DNA of 64,000 nt, taken from NCBI RefSeq assembly GCF_024298825.1, contig NZ_CP101153.1:1240001-1304000 (forward strand). Direction: 5' to 3'. Each line of letters opens with the position of its first letter. The first letter of the stretch is position 1. Shown piece after piece: positions 17,950 through 26,699 of the stretch. This DNA comes from Haloglomus salinum. GTDB lineage: Archaea; Halobacteriota; Halobacteria; Halobacteriales; Haloarculaceae. Position numbers and translations under genes: made by a program. The notes beneath the pieces were generated by a model. It saw only the letters and a program-made list of their open reading frames with translations, made no database searches and was not told where the DNA came from.

Positions 17950-19164
17950 ATGACCGAACCCGCCGGTACCCCACACGACGAGGTGCCCGACGCCCCCGGG
18001 GAGGTGCGGACGCTGACCCGTGAACTGGTCGCCACGCCCAGCCACGAGGACGAGACGGCCGCCGGCGACCACCTCGAATCGTGGCTCCGGGCGGAGACCG
18101 ACGCCGCCGTGACCCGCGACGACCACGGGAACGTTCTCGCTGCACGGGCGCCCGACAGCGACCCGGCGGCGCCCTCCGAGCCGGCCGCCGACCGACCGAC
18201 GCTCGCGCTCGTCGGCCACCACGACGTGGTGCCGCCGGACGAGTCACAGGTAGTCGACGCCGATGACGGGGGCGGGGAGACCGAGTACATCGTCGAGGAG
18301 CACGACGGCCGCCTGTACGGTCGCGGCAGCGCGGACATGAAGGGGTCGCTCGCGGCGCTCGCGGTGGCGTTCCGGGACGCGACCCTTCCCGAGGACGGGC
18401 CACGGCTCGTCTTCGCCTCCTTCGTCGGCGAGGAGGTCGGCGGCGAGGGCTGCCGGGCAGCCATCGAGGACGGGTTCGCGCCCGACTGGGCGGTCGTCGG
18501 CGAGGGGTCGACGGGCTACTCCGCCGACGGCGTGACCGACGTGGCGGTCGCGCACAAGGGCCGCCGCGCGTCCACGCTCGTCGCGCACGGCCAGGCCGCC
18601 CACGCGAGCGAGGTCGAGGCGGGCGACAACGCGGTCTACCGCGCGGCCGACGCCGTCGACATCGTGCGCGACCTCGACGCGCCCCGGGCCGAGGTGCTGG
18701 GCCACGACCTCGCGGGGAGCGTCGCCGTCACGGGCATCGAGGGGGGCGAGGCGTGGAACGTCATCCCCGAACGCGGCGAGGTGACCATCGACGAACGGAC
18801 CGTCCCGGACGACCGCGCCGACATCGGGCGGGCGGCCGGCGAGGGCGTCGACTGGGAGGTGGACCAGGACCTCCCGCCGATGGCCTGTCAGGACGAAGCG
18901 TTCGCCAACGCCGTGCTCGTGGCCGCCCGCGCCGCGCACGGCCACACCGACGACCCCATTCCCGCCGCGGTGCCCGAGCACGTCGTCAAGCCCCACGCCA
19001 CGGACGCCGGCTGGCTGGCCGACCGCGCCGGCACGGACTGTGTCGTCTGCGGCGCGGCCGAACCCGGCGAGGCCCACACCGCCGACGAGTCCGTCTCGCT
19101 GGCCGTGCTGGACCGCTGTTACCGGACCTACCGGCTGGTCGTGGAGTCGTTCGAGGTCGAGTGA
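17950..19164 (+). CDS. M20-family zinc metallopeptidase (ArgE/DapE type)
   Basis: This 404-residue enzyme hydrolyses amide bonds of N-acyl amino acids or dipeptides with two zinc ions. Metal-binding motifs are GHHDVVP (His and Asp), YGRGSADMKGSLAA (bridging Asp) and ASFVGEEVGGEG with the Glu-Glu pair. The dimerisation domain starts at HKGRRASTLVAHGQAAHASEVEAGDNAV. The final His is in KPHATDAGW. An insertion of about 25 residues (DADDGGGETEYIVEE) precedes the YGRG motif. Substrate could be succinyl-diaminopimelate-like or a peptide. Starts at the ATG at 17950 with GCGTTTTGTCC 24-33 bases upstream. Confidence 0.88.
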   Translation: MTEPAGTPHDEVPDAPGEVRTLTRELVATPSHEDETAAGDHLESWLRAETDAAVTRDDHGNVLAARAPDSDPAAPSEPAADRPTLALVGHHDVVPPDESQVVDADDGGGETEYIVEEHDGRLYGRGSADMKGSLAALAVAFRDATLPEDGPRLVFASFVGEEVGGEGCRAAIEDGFAPDWAVVGEGSTGYSADGVTDVAVAHKGRRASTLVAHGQAAHASEVEAGDNAVYRAADAVDIVRDLDAPRAEVLGHDLAGSVAVTGIEGGEAWNVIPERGEVTIDERTVPDDRADIGRAAGEGVDWEVDQDLPPMACQDEAFANAVLVAARAAHGHTDDPIPAAVPEHVVKPHATDAGWLADRAGTDCVVCGAAEPGEAHTADESVSLAVLDRCYRTYRLVVESFEVE

Positions 19165-19235
19165 CCACGGGAGACGGAGCGGGGCAGACTGCCCCTGCCG
19201 GGAGGTTGATACGCCGCGCGGCCCTCGAACCGCCC

Positions 19236-20792
19236 ATGGCGACCGAGCAACAGCCCTCCGATGCGGACGCCGACAGCGAGAGCCCCCACGCGGGCGCTCC
19301 CGACGCGTACCACGACCTGCTGGACCGCTACCGACAGGTGACCTACCTCAACGACAGCGGCATGCTCCTCTCCTGGGACCAGCAGGTGATGATGCCCGAG
19401 GGCGGCACGCCCGCCCGCTCGAAGCAGCAGTCCGCGCTCTCAAGCGTCGGGCACGAGAAGCTCACCGCCGACGCCGTCGGCGACCTGCTGGACGAGGTCG
19501 AGGGCGCCGACCTCACCGCGGACCAGGCCGCCGTCGTCCGCGAGATCCGCCGCGAGTACGAGCGCGAAGCCGCCGTCCCGCAGGAGCTGGTCGAGCGCAT
19601 CTCCGAGGAGACCAGCAACGCGCTCCCCGTGTGGGAGCAGGCCCGCGAGGCGTCCGACTGGGAGCAGTTCGCCCCGACGGTCGAGACGCTGCTCGAACTC
19701 AAGCGCGAGTACGCCGAGCACATCGACCCCGACGCCGACCCGTACGCCGTGCTGTTCGCGGACTACGAGCCCTACCTCGACCTGGAGGTGGCCGACCGCG
19801 TCCTCACCCGCCTGCGCGAGGAACTGGTCCCCATCATCGACGCCATCGCCGAGTCCGACGTGACGCTGGCCGAGGACGCCTTCGACGACGAGTACGACCC
19901 CGACGTCCAGGAGGAGGTCGCGCGCGGCGCGCTGGACGAACTGGGCTACCCGTGGGAGCACGGCCGCCTCGACCGCTCGACGCACCCGTTCTCGACGGGC
20001 AACCAGTTCGACGCCCGCGTCACGACGCGGTTCGCGCCGGACGACCCCGTCGACGCCCTCTCCTCGACCATCCACGAGTTCGGCCACGCCACCTACACGC
20101 TGGGGCTGCGCGAGGACGAGTACGGCACGCCGCTGGGCTCCCATCGGGGCCTCTCGGTCCACGAATCACAGTCGCGGCTCTGGGAGAACCACGTCGGCCG
20201 CTCGGAGCACTGGTGGGAGCACTTCCTCCCGACCTTCCAGGAGCACTTCCCGTCGGCCGAGGACCTCACGCCGCGTGACGCCTTCGAGGCCGCCAACCAG
20301 GTGTACGACGACAACCTCATCCGCGTCGAGGCGGACGAGCTGACCTACCACATGCACATCGTCCTGCGCTACGAGATCGAGCAGGACCTCGTCCACGGCG
20401 ACCTCGCCGTCGAAGACGTGCCCGGCGTGTGGAACGACAAGATGGACGAGTACCTCGGCATCCGCCCGGACGACGACGCGACGGGCTGTCTGCAGGACAT
20501 CCACTGGTCGCACGGCTCCTTCGGCTACTTCCCGACGTACACGCTCGGTTCGGTCATGGCGGCCCAGCTGTACGCCGCCGCCGCGGAGGACATCGACGAC
20601 CTCGAGGGGAAGATATCCCGCGGCGAGTTCGACGACCTCCACGACTGGCTCACCGAGAACGTCCACCGCCACGGCGCGAAGTACGAGACGAACGAACTGG
20701 TGAAGCAGGCGACCGGTGAGGAGTTCACCGCCGACTACTTCCTCGACTACGTCCGCGAGAAGTACGGGAAGCTGTACGACCTGGACCTGTAG
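19236..20792 (+). CDS. M32-family metallocarboxypeptidase
   Basis: This 518-residue zinc enzyme removes C-terminal amino acids from peptides in the cytoplasm. The HEXXH zinc motif is HEFGH at residues 280-284, followed by HESQSRLWENHVGRS, in which the third zinc ligand Glu and the M32-specific residues lie. The substrate-binding IRVEADELTYHMHIVLRYEIE and GCLQDIHWSHGSFGYFPTYTLG are fully conserved. It follows the M20 peptidase by 71 bases on the same strand; both would process peptides, but the box A (GGTTGATACG, 19203-19212) suggests its own promoter. Confidence 0.93.
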   Translation: MATEQQPSDADADSESPHAGAPDAYHDLLDRYRQVTYLNDSGMLLSWDQQVMMPEGGTPARSKQQSALSSVGHEKLTADAVGDLLDEVEGADLTADQAAVVREIRREYEREAAVPQELVERISEETSNALPVWEQAREASDWEQFAPTVETLLELKREYAEHIDPDADPYAVLFADYEPYLDLEVADRVLTRLREELVPIIDAIAESDVTLAEDAFDDEYDPDVQEEVARGALDELGYPWEHGRLDRSTHPFSTGNQFDARVTTRFAPDDPVDALSSTIHEFGHATYTLGLREDEYGTPLGSHRGLSVHESQSRLWENHVGRSEHWWEHFLPTFQEHFPSAEDLTPRDAFEAANQVYDDNLIRVEADELTYHMHIVLRYEIEQDLVHGDLAVEDVPGVWNDKMDEYLGIRPDDDATGCLQDIHWSHGSFGYFPTYTLGSVMAAQLYAAAAEDIDDLEGKISRGEFDDLHDWLTENVHRHGAKYETNELVKQATGEEFTADYFLDYVREKYGKLYDLDL

Positions 20793-20822
20793 GGGGCTCG
20801 ACCTTCGCCCCGCGCTCCGTGC

Positions 20823-21710
20823 TCAGTCGGACGGCCGCTCGCGAGCGGTCGCCGGCGTCCTCGGCTCCTCGAGCGGCGGCGTCGGGATGGCGTGGTGCGA
20901 GAGCCGTCGAGTGCCGTACACGGCCACGATACCCACGACGACGAGCGCCAGCACCACGAACGCGGCCAGCTGCCCCGTGGACGCGACCCACTCGTCACGG
21001 ATACCGTCGACGAACAGCACGTTGTTGACGGGGTACCAGTTCATCGCGACGTTGTTGCCGGCGTGGAACAGGCCCGCGAGGAGGACACTCCCACCGGTGT
21101 TGTTGTAGAGCCACGCGAGGATGACCGACTCTGCGAGGATGCCGCCGACGTAGAGCGCGGCGTCGAACCCGCCCTGGGTGGCTCCCGGCAGGATGAACAG
21201 CGGTGCGTGCCACCCCGCCCAGACGAGGCCGACGCCGAGCGCAGCGGTGAACGCGCCGTAGCGTTCCTGCAGATGTGGCTGGGCGAACCCGCGCCAGCCC
21301 AGTTCCTCCTGTCCGCCACCGATGACGAGGACGTACAGGAGCAGGAACGGGTAGGCGACGAGCGTCTCGAGGCCGGTGACGACGAGGTCGCCGCCGAGGA
21401 GGACGAAGACGCCCGTCGCCCCGACGATGATACCCGCCGGGAGCAGCAGTGCGACGGCCCACCAGACCGGGGAGACACGCCACCGGAACGCCTGCATGAC
21501 CCACCCCCGCAGGTCACCGCCGCTGGCCCAGACGACGACCGCCGCGCCCACGACCGGGCCGTACGCGCCGATGCCGACCAGCGTCGAGAACGTCCACGAC
21601 TGCGGCATATCGAGGCGGAAGAGCGCGGCGTGGAACGTCCACGTGAACGCGTACGTCACGAGGACGAAGCTGACGAATCGGTGTTCGGAGATCCAGTTGC
21701 GAACGTCCAT
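20823..21710 (-). CDS. CPBP-family intramembrane glutamic endopeptidase
   Basis: This 295-residue membrane protein has about eight hydrophobic segments and the Abi/CAAX-protease motifs: EELGWRG with Glu135, Glu136 and Arg140, then GLVWAGWHAPLF (His) and AGLFHAGNN (His and Asn). Relatives include Rce1, and in bacteria some modify signal or bacteriocin-immunity peptides. The physiological target in haloarchaea is unknown. It converges with the M32 peptidase gene (30-base gap) and lies downstream of secD on the same strand. Confidence 0.88.
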   Translation of the reverse strand: MDVRNWISEHRFVSFVLVTYAFTWTFHAALFRLDMPQSWTFSTLVGIGAYGPVVGAAVVVWASGGDLRGWVMQAFRWRVSPVWWAVALLLPAGIIVGATGVFVLLGGDLVVTGLETLVAYPFLLLYVLVIGGGQEELGWRGFAQPHLQERYGAFTAALGVGLVWAGWHAPLFILPGATQGGFDAALYVGGILAESVILAWLYNNTGGSVLLAGLFHAGNNVAMNWYPVNNVLFVDGIRDEWVASTGQLAAFVVLALVVVGIVAVYGTRRLSHHAIPTPPLEEPRTPATARERPSD

Positions 21711-21834
21711 AACGTACGTCTAGAGGCATCAGAATGGCATCTACTGTGACCCTGTTTCCCTCCCGGTGAGAACCGCTTGACCGAGCAGCCCAGGACCCGG
21801 AAAGATATCGTTCTCCAGGCCCAACCAGCATATT

Positions 21835-21880
21835 GGCACCATTTATCCAATTTATGGAATTTATATGTGAAATCGGTGCC
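21835..21880. terminator. AT-rich stem-loop between secD and the CPBP gene
   Basis: GGCACC-ATTT at 21835-21844 pairs with AAAT-c-GGTGCC at 21870-21880, one base bulged. The loop is an AT-rich block (ATCCAATTTATGGAATTTATATGTG). It lies 67 bases past the secD stop and upstream of the CPBP gene, so it may end the secD transcript or act in the CPBP leader. Confidence 0.35.
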
Positions 21881-21946
21881 TTTGAACGTATGACGAACTA
21901 GTTCCAGATATACGTCAGCGACAGGAGGAGTTCGGGGGCCGTGCTC

Positions 21947-23569
21947 TCAGTCCTCCAGGACGAGGTTGCGGAGGATGTCACCGTAGGCGGGCCGGGTCAC
22001 GAGCACACCGAGCAGCACGCCGACGATGGTGACGATGGCGAAGCCCCGCAGGTCGCCCAGCGAGAGGACCGCGAGCGGCGACATGGCGATGATGGTGGTC
22101 GCGGCGGCCGCGCCGATGACCCAGAAGGCCTTGCGGAAGCGCGACTCGAAGACGCGGGAGGTGTTGACTTCACCACTCTGGAGGATCTCGTCGGCGATGA
22201 TGACGAGGTCGTCCACCCCGGTGCCGATGACGGCGATGAACCCGGCGATGTGAGACAGGTCCAGCGCCAGGCCGACCGCGGAGGCGAACCCGAGCAACAG
22301 GAACACCTCCGCGCCTGCGGTGAGTATCATCGGCGCCGCCACTCCCGGCTCGCGGTAGCGCAGGAACACCACGACGGCGACGGCCCCCATCGCGACGAAC
22401 CCGGTGACCAGCGAGAGGGGTTTGAACTCCTCTGCCAGCGTCGGTTCCACGTAGTAGGTCGTCCCCTCGCCCTCGATATCCAGCGTCGTCGGCAGGGCGC
22501 CGGCCTGCAGGTCGACGGCGAGCTGCTGGGCCTCGCTGTAGTTGTTGGCCGTGATGACGAAGGTGGGGTCCTTCACGAAGTCGCCGCTCCGGATCGTGGG
22601 GGCCAGCCCGTCCGGCCCGCCGCTCATCGAGGCGCCGTAGACGACCTCGTCGTCACGAACGGTGTAGAGACAGTAGCCCGGGTACGTGTCCGGGTTCTCG
22701 CCGGACTCGGGCCGGTAGCCACAGTTGTCGACACCCTCGGCACTCGTGAAGCCGAAGGTCTGCATCGCGTTCGAGAAGTTCCGGGCGGGCTCGTCCTTCA
22801 GCGCGACCCGAACACGCGGCGGACGGCCACCCTCCGCCTGTCTGGCCTGGAAGTTCCGGTTGGAGAAGTCCTCCTGTGTCAGCAGGGAGACGTCGCGGTA
22901 GACGGTCCGGGTGCCGTTGCCGCTCTCGTTCTGGCGCTGCTGGGGGAAGTGCGCGACCAGTTCGACGCGGCCGGGCGACCTGATGAGGGTCAGGACCTGC
23001 GACTGGTTCGCGCTGGGGACTTCCACGAAGACGAACGTCTCGCCGGTCGGCGTGGTCGTCGTCGAGACGGTCCCACCGGAGAGCCCGAGCCCGTTGACCT
23101 TGCTCTTCAGCACCGTCACGGCGGTCTGTCGGGTCTCCTGGGTGACGCCGTCGCGGATGTCGTCGGTGGAAGCCTCGACACCGGCCGCGTTCAGCGCGGC
23201 CGCGAACGCCTCCCGGGTCACGTTGCCGTTGTCGGCGTCGGCGAACACCTCAACGGTGTCCGTGGCCCCCGGTTCCGTCCGCACCTGTACGTCCGTCCGG
23301 GAGACGTTCAGCCGACTCGCGACGGTCGTCTCGACCTCGCGGGCGGTTGCATCGGCGATATCGGCATCGGCGGTCATGCCGACCAGCGGCGCCCGGACGC
23401 GGGTGCCGCCGGAGAGTTCGAGGCCGTACTGGAGGTTCGTCGGGCCGTCCGTCTCCGAACCGCCGAGCGGGACGAACACCGCGACCGTACTCGTCAGCAA
23501 CAGGGAGACGAGCAACAGGGTCCGCCAGTGTTCGCGGACGGCCGCCGGTCCCGGAGCGATAGCGGGCAT
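21947..23569 (-). CDS. secD: protein-export membrane protein SecD
   Basis: This 540-residue RND-type subunit assists Sec-dependent export, using the membrane potential to help pull preproteins outward. It has an N-terminal membrane helix followed by LELSGGTRVRAPL, a long extracytoplasmic domain (residues about 50-350), and five C-terminal helices with the SecD signature FVAMGAVAVVVFLRYRE and IAVIGTGVDDLVIIADEIL. SecF, normally the adjacent partner gene, is not beside it: upstream is a winged-helix gene and downstream a CPBP protease. It starts 54 bases after the winged-helix stop on the same strand. Confidence 0.93.
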   Translation of the reverse strand: MPAIAPGPAAVREHWRTLLLVSLLLTSTVAVFVPLGGSETDGPTNLQYGLELSGGTRVRAPLVGMTADADIADATAREVETTVASRLNVSRTDVQVRTEPGATDTVEVFADADNGNVTREAFAAALNAAGVEASTDDIRDGVTQETRQTAVTVLKSKVNGLGLSGGTVSTTTTPTGETFVFVEVPSANQSQVLTLIRSPGRVELVAHFPQQRQNESGNGTRTVYRDVSLLTQEDFSNRNFQARQAEGGRPPRVRVALKDEPARNFSNAMQTFGFTSAEGVDNCGYRPESGENPDTYPGYCLYTVRDDEVVYGASMSGGPDGLAPTIRSGDFVKDPTFVITANNYSEAQQLAVDLQAGALPTTLDIEGEGTTYYVEPTLAEEFKPLSLVTGFVAMGAVAVVVFLRYREPGVAAPMILTAGAEVFLLLGFASAVGLALDLSHIAGFIAVIGTGVDDLVIIADEILQSGEVNTSRVFESRFRKAFWVIGAAAATTIIAMSPLAVLSLGDLRGFAIVTIVGVLLGVLVTRPAYGDILRNLVLED

Positions 23570-23623
23570 GGGCGGCCATCGGTACCCGGGGGAAGAGAGG
23601 GTGTTCCAGTCTCAGTCGCTGTT

Positions 23624-24196
23624 TTAGTCTGATTCCGGTCCGGTATCCGCCGCGCTATCGTAGATGAGCACGCGGGGCTGGTGGGTCGCCGTGTAGACCG
23701 ACATCTCCCGGCCCCGTGCGGAGTACTCGACGCCGATCTCCGCGATCGCGTCCACCTCGCGCAGGTTCTCCAGATGGTAGTGAACGTTCTGGAGGGAGGT
23801 ATCGGCGTCGTCAGCGAGTTCAGACGCCGTCAGCGGCTCCTCGACGAGTCGCTGGAGGACGGTCCGCGCGGTCTCCGAGGAGAGCACGTCGAACAGGGCG
23901 CCAGCGCGGTCGTCCGTCAGGTCGACCACCTCCGGATTCGACCGTTCCGGCACCCGCCGGTCACTTCCGAGGGGGAATATCGAAGCGGCGGAGACCCCCC
24001 CGGAGAGATAGCACTGCCCGGCACACGGGTCGCCAGCGACCTGTTGGCCGGGCGTCGCGGCCGCTGCCACGCCCGAGTGCTCGGGCGCGAGCAGGAGCGC
24101 TGTCGGGTTCACCGCCAGGAGGAGTACGAGCACGAGCGCGAGTACCCCGAGGAGGCGGCGACCGGTGCGTTCGTGTCGGGGACCAATCCAGCGCAT
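23624..24196 (-). CDS. ArsR-like winged-helix protein with N-terminal membrane segment
   Basis: The C-terminal 110 residues form a clear winged helix: ALFDVLSSETARTVLQRLVEEPLTASELADDADTSLQNVHYHLENL (recognition helix SLQNVHYHLENL). Starting from the ATG at 24196 gives 190 residues with a basic N-terminus, one strong hydrophobic helix (about residues 14-37) and a short linker containing two cysteines (DPCAGQC). A membrane helix before a winged helix is odd because a simple N-in topology would put the DNA-binding domain outside. A later GTG at 24070 would remove the helix. A palindrome and box A-like sequence lie about 30 bases before 24196. Confidence 0.75.
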   Translation of the reverse strand: MRWIGPRHERTGRRLLGVLALVLVLLLAVNPTALLLAPEHSGVAAAATPGQQVAGDPCAGQCYLSGGVSAASIFPLGSDRRVPERSNPEVVDLTDDRAGALFDVLSSETARTVLQRLVEEPLTASELADDADTSLQNVHYHLENLREVDAIAEIGVEYSARGREMSVYTATHQPRVLIYDSAADTGPESD

Positions 24197-24221
24197 CCGT
24201 CGGCCGACAGTACTCGCCGCC

Positions 24222-24235
24222 ACACTAAGTAGTGT
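24222..24235. promoter_or_regulatory. palindrome ACACTA-AG-TAGTGT, possible operator
   Basis: A perfect 6-bp inverted repeat with a 2-base centre, lying 26-39 bases before the ATG at 24196 of the winged-helix gene, where the TATA-box would be. This placement suits an autoregulatory operator. Confidence 0.4.
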
Positions 24236-24295
24236 CGTGAGCCAGCGCCCCCGAGGCCGGCGTAGAGAGCCGCGGGTCGATGGGTGCGTAGGCGG

Positions 24296-24694
24296 CTACT
24301 CTCCCATCCGGGAGACGTGCTCGACGGCGATCTCCAGCACGACCCGCTCGGTCTCGATAGGCACCTGGTAGTCGTCGCCGGTGTACCGTCGCGCGAGTTC
24401 GTCGATGTGTTCGCGAGCGCCCTCGGTTCTCGGCTCGTCGACCTCGCCCCGGAGCGCGAGCATCCGGTAGGGGTCGTCGGGGTCGGTCATGCTGACCGCC
24501 ACGCGCGGGTCCTGGCGGACGTTCTTCTCCTTCCGGCGCTCGCGCTCGGTGTTGACCAGCACCCGGTCGGCATCGGCGTCGTAGTCGACCCACACCGGCG
24601 CGCTGTGTGGCGAGCCGTCCGGCAGGAGCGTCGAGAGGTGCGCGATGGTCGGCTTCTCGAACAGGTCGTGATACGCCTCGGGAACGGATGGCAT
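24296..24694 (-). CDS. PPOX-class oxidoreductase, probably F420-dependent
   Basis: This 132-residue split-barrel flavin-type protein has the family features FEKPTIAHLSTLLPDGSPHSAPVWVDYD at the start, a basic KEKNVRQDPRVAVSMTDPDDPYRMLALRGEV stretch that binds the cofactor, and the C-terminal ERVVLEIAVEHVSRMG. The pattern and length match the F420-dependent PPOX group rather than FMN pyridoxine oxidases. It uses reduced F420, made by the CofH/CofG/CofC proteins in this window, to reduce unknown small molecules. AACTTTATCCC on the minus strand is the box A. Confidence 0.85.
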   Translation of the reverse strand: MPSVPEAYHDLFEKPTIAHLSTLLPDGSPHSAPVWVDYDADADRVLVNTERERRKEKNVRQDPRVAVSMTDPDDPYRMLALRGEVDEPRTEGAREHIDELARRYTGDDYQVPIETERVVLEIAVEHVSRMGE

Positions 24695-24762
24695 ACCGGC
24701 CCTGCAAGCGGGAGGGATAAAGTTCGACTCCCCACCCGGGCACGCCCGCGGTCGGCCGATGT

Positions 24763-24770
24763 CCTTTTGC
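24763..24770 (+). promoter_or_regulatory. box A supporting a GTG start at 24794
   Basis: CCTTTTGC is 24-31 bases before the GTG at 24794, the only plausible start of the following membrane protein. Confidence 0.45.
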
Positions 24771-24793
24771 GCCGACCACCCGACCCGGCGAGC

Positions 24794-25798
24794 GTGCGCG
24801 GCTACGTCCGGTTCGCCGTCGGCGCTGGCCTCGGAGCGGCAGCGCTCGCCGCCTACCTCCTGTTCGTCGGCGTCGGTACCGTCCTCGACCGTCTGACAGC
24901 CATCACGCTCGCGACGGCGGCGGTCGTCGCGGTCCTCGTCGTCCTCGAGGGGGCCGCCGACGGTATCGGCGTGTGGGCCTCCGTCCGGCCACTGGGCGAG
25001 GGACTCACGCCCGCCCAGGGGGTGCAGTTCGCGCTCGCGGGTGACTTCTTCGACACCCTCAGCCCGGCGGGCCCGGTCACCTCCGAGCCCATCATGGCGC
25101 GGTTCATCGGGGTGACGACCGAGACGACCTACAGTGGCGCGCTCGCGGTGCGCTCGGTCGCGAAGTACGTCAAGTCGGGCTCGCAGGTGTGCGTCTCGCT
25201 GGCGCTGGGCGCGGCGCTCCTCCTGGGCGGGAACTCACAGCGGGTCGTCCTCCTGACGCTGGCTGGTGCGCTGGGGGTCATCCTCGTCCTCGGCGTGGTG
25301 CTCGTCGTGCTCCGCCACCAGCTCTCTCAGGGGCTCGTGGCGCTCCTGTCGCCGGTCGTCGTGCGCGTCTCGGGGCTGTGGCGCGACGAGCCGCTGGACC
25401 GCGCCGCCGTGGAATCGGCCGTCGGCCGCTACCGGATGCGCATCGCCCTGTTCCGTGACCGCCCGGACCTGGTCGGGCTCATCGCGCTCGGTGGCCTCCT
25501 CGAACAGGTCCTGACCGCGACGGCGCTGTGGGTCGCGCTCTCGGGGGCCGGCGCACCGGTTGCGTGGCTCCCCATCGTCGTGGTCATCCCGCTTCCGCAG
25601 GCCGCGAGCGTCGTCCCCGTGCCCGCGAGCCTGGGCGCCTACGACCTCCTGCTCGCGGGCGCGCTGACGCTCGTGACGGGCGCGCCCGGCGCGGCCGCGG
25701 CCGCCGCGGTGCTGGTGCTCCGCACGGCGACCATCCCGTTCGGGCTGGGGGCCGGGGGCCTGTGCGTGGCGTTCCTCCGTGGCTGGCGGCCGGTGTAG
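24794..25798 (+). CDS. YbhN/UPF0104-type membrane protein (lysylphosphatidylglycerol synthase-like TM region)
   Basis: This 334-residue protein has about eight hydrophobic segments and the family motifs: ALAGDFFDTLSPAGPVTSEPIMARFI in the first half and VVVIPLPQAASVVPVPASLGAYDLLLAGAL in the second, matching the (S/T)-P-x-G repeats of this superfamily. Related proteins flip or transport lipids or lipid-linked precursors, but the archaeal substrate is unknown. The start is GTG, 24794; frames upstream are not protein-like. It is divergent from the PPOX gene. Confidence 0.82.
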   Translation: MRGYVRFAVGAGLGAAALAAYLLFVGVGTVLDRLTAITLATAAVVAVLVVLEGAADGIGVWASVRPLGEGLTPAQGVQFALAGDFFDTLSPAGPVTSEPIMARFIGVTTETTYSGALAVRSVAKYVKSGSQVCVSLALGAALLLGGNSQRVVLLTLAGALGVILVLGVVLVVLRHQLSQGLVALLSPVVVRVSGLWRDEPLDRAAVESAVGRYRMRIALFRDRPDLVGLIALGGLLEQVLTATALWVALSGAGAPVAWLPIVVVIPLPQAASVVPVPASLGAYDLLLAGALTLVTGAPGAAAAAAVLVLRTATIPFGLGAGGLCVAFLRGWRPV

Positions 25799-25821
25799 TG
25801 GACAGCGGGGCGCCCGCCCGC

Positions 25822-26544
25822 TCACTCCACCCCTTCGGCCTCGTCCATCGCGTCGTCCTCGTAGGCGTCCTCGTACAGTTCCATCGCGGTCTCGTGGCTC
25901 TGGACCGCGAGTTCGTACGTCTCGCGGAGGTCCGCGATGGGCGTCTCCGAGGCGTCGACGCGGAGGTCGTGCTGGTACGGGGCCGTCGCGGGGTCCGGGT
26001 GGGCCGTGTCGACCACCTTCAGCGCGGCGCTCTGCACCGTGAGTTCCTCGCGCTTGTCGCCGCCCGTCTCGTGGCCGGCGGCGAGCGCCGCGATGAGACG
26101 GGCGGGCAGCGGGTCGTCGTCGGCCGCCGCCTCCCAGGTCGTGGCGACGGCGTCCAGCACCTCGGGCCCCGTCAGCAGGTTGCCTGCGACGGTGTAGCCC
26201 TCGCCCTCGGCGTCGCCGTACCAGTCACCGCATTCGTCACCGGAGAAGGCGAACGTTCCCTCGGCGTCGACGCCGTGGAGCTGTCGGGTCTCGCGGCCGT
26301 CGTCGGCGTTGAGGAGCGCCTCCAGCGTGTCCTCGACGGCGAGGCCGTCCGCGAGGTACTCGATGCCCCGTTCGCCCAGCGAGACGTTGACGAGCGACTG
26401 GGTGGCGACCGCGCCGTGCTCGTTGACGAACGGACAGAGCGTCCCGACGCCGGCGAGCCGGGTCGTGACCGCGACGCCGAAGCGGTCCTGCTCCTCCCCC
26501 TCGTCGTCGGTGTAGGACTCGTGGACGCAGATGCTGAAGGTCAT
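25822..26544 (-). CDS. DUF1028-domain protein
   Basis: This 240-residue protein belongs to the Ntn-hydrolase-like DUF1028 family, seen in the opening MTFSICVHE, GVAVTTRLAGVGTLCPFVNEHGAVATQSLVNVSLGERG and the later GYTVAGNLLTGPEVLDA with a C-terminal variable region. The Thr or Ser at the mature N-terminus of Ntn enzymes is not clearly identifiable. Function is unproven; a peptidase-like role is suspected for the family. GACTTTTTGCG on the minus strand is about 23-33 bases before the ATG at 26544. It is divergent from sepF. Confidence 0.85.
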   Translation of the reverse strand: MTFSICVHESYTDDEGEEQDRFGVAVTTRLAGVGTLCPFVNEHGAVATQSLVNVSLGERGIEYLADGLAVEDTLEALLNADDGRETRQLHGVDAEGTFAFSGDECGDWYGDAEGEGYTVAGNLLTGPEVLDAVATTWEAAADDDPLPARLIAALAAGHETGGDKREELTVQSAALKVVDTAHPDPATAPYQHDLRVDASETPIADLRETYELAVQSHETAMELYEDAYEDDAMDEAEGVE

Positions 26545-26666
26545 GGACGGGGAAACGCACGGCGGGCGCAAAAAGTCGGGTGGCGCGACACCGGACACAC
26601 GGGCATCCGCCGGGAGCGACCTCGGCCGAAACACCGTGGAACGCCGATGTGACGCGTGTCTGACGC

Positions 26667-26677
26667 GGATTTAAGCC
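26667..26677 (+). promoter_or_regulatory. box A of sepF
   Basis: GGATTTAAGCC is centred 28 bases before the sepF ATG at 26700, a near-consensus leaderless haloarchaeal promoter. Confidence 0.55.
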
Positions 26678-26699
26678 CGATGGGGACCGTCCCGTTGTC

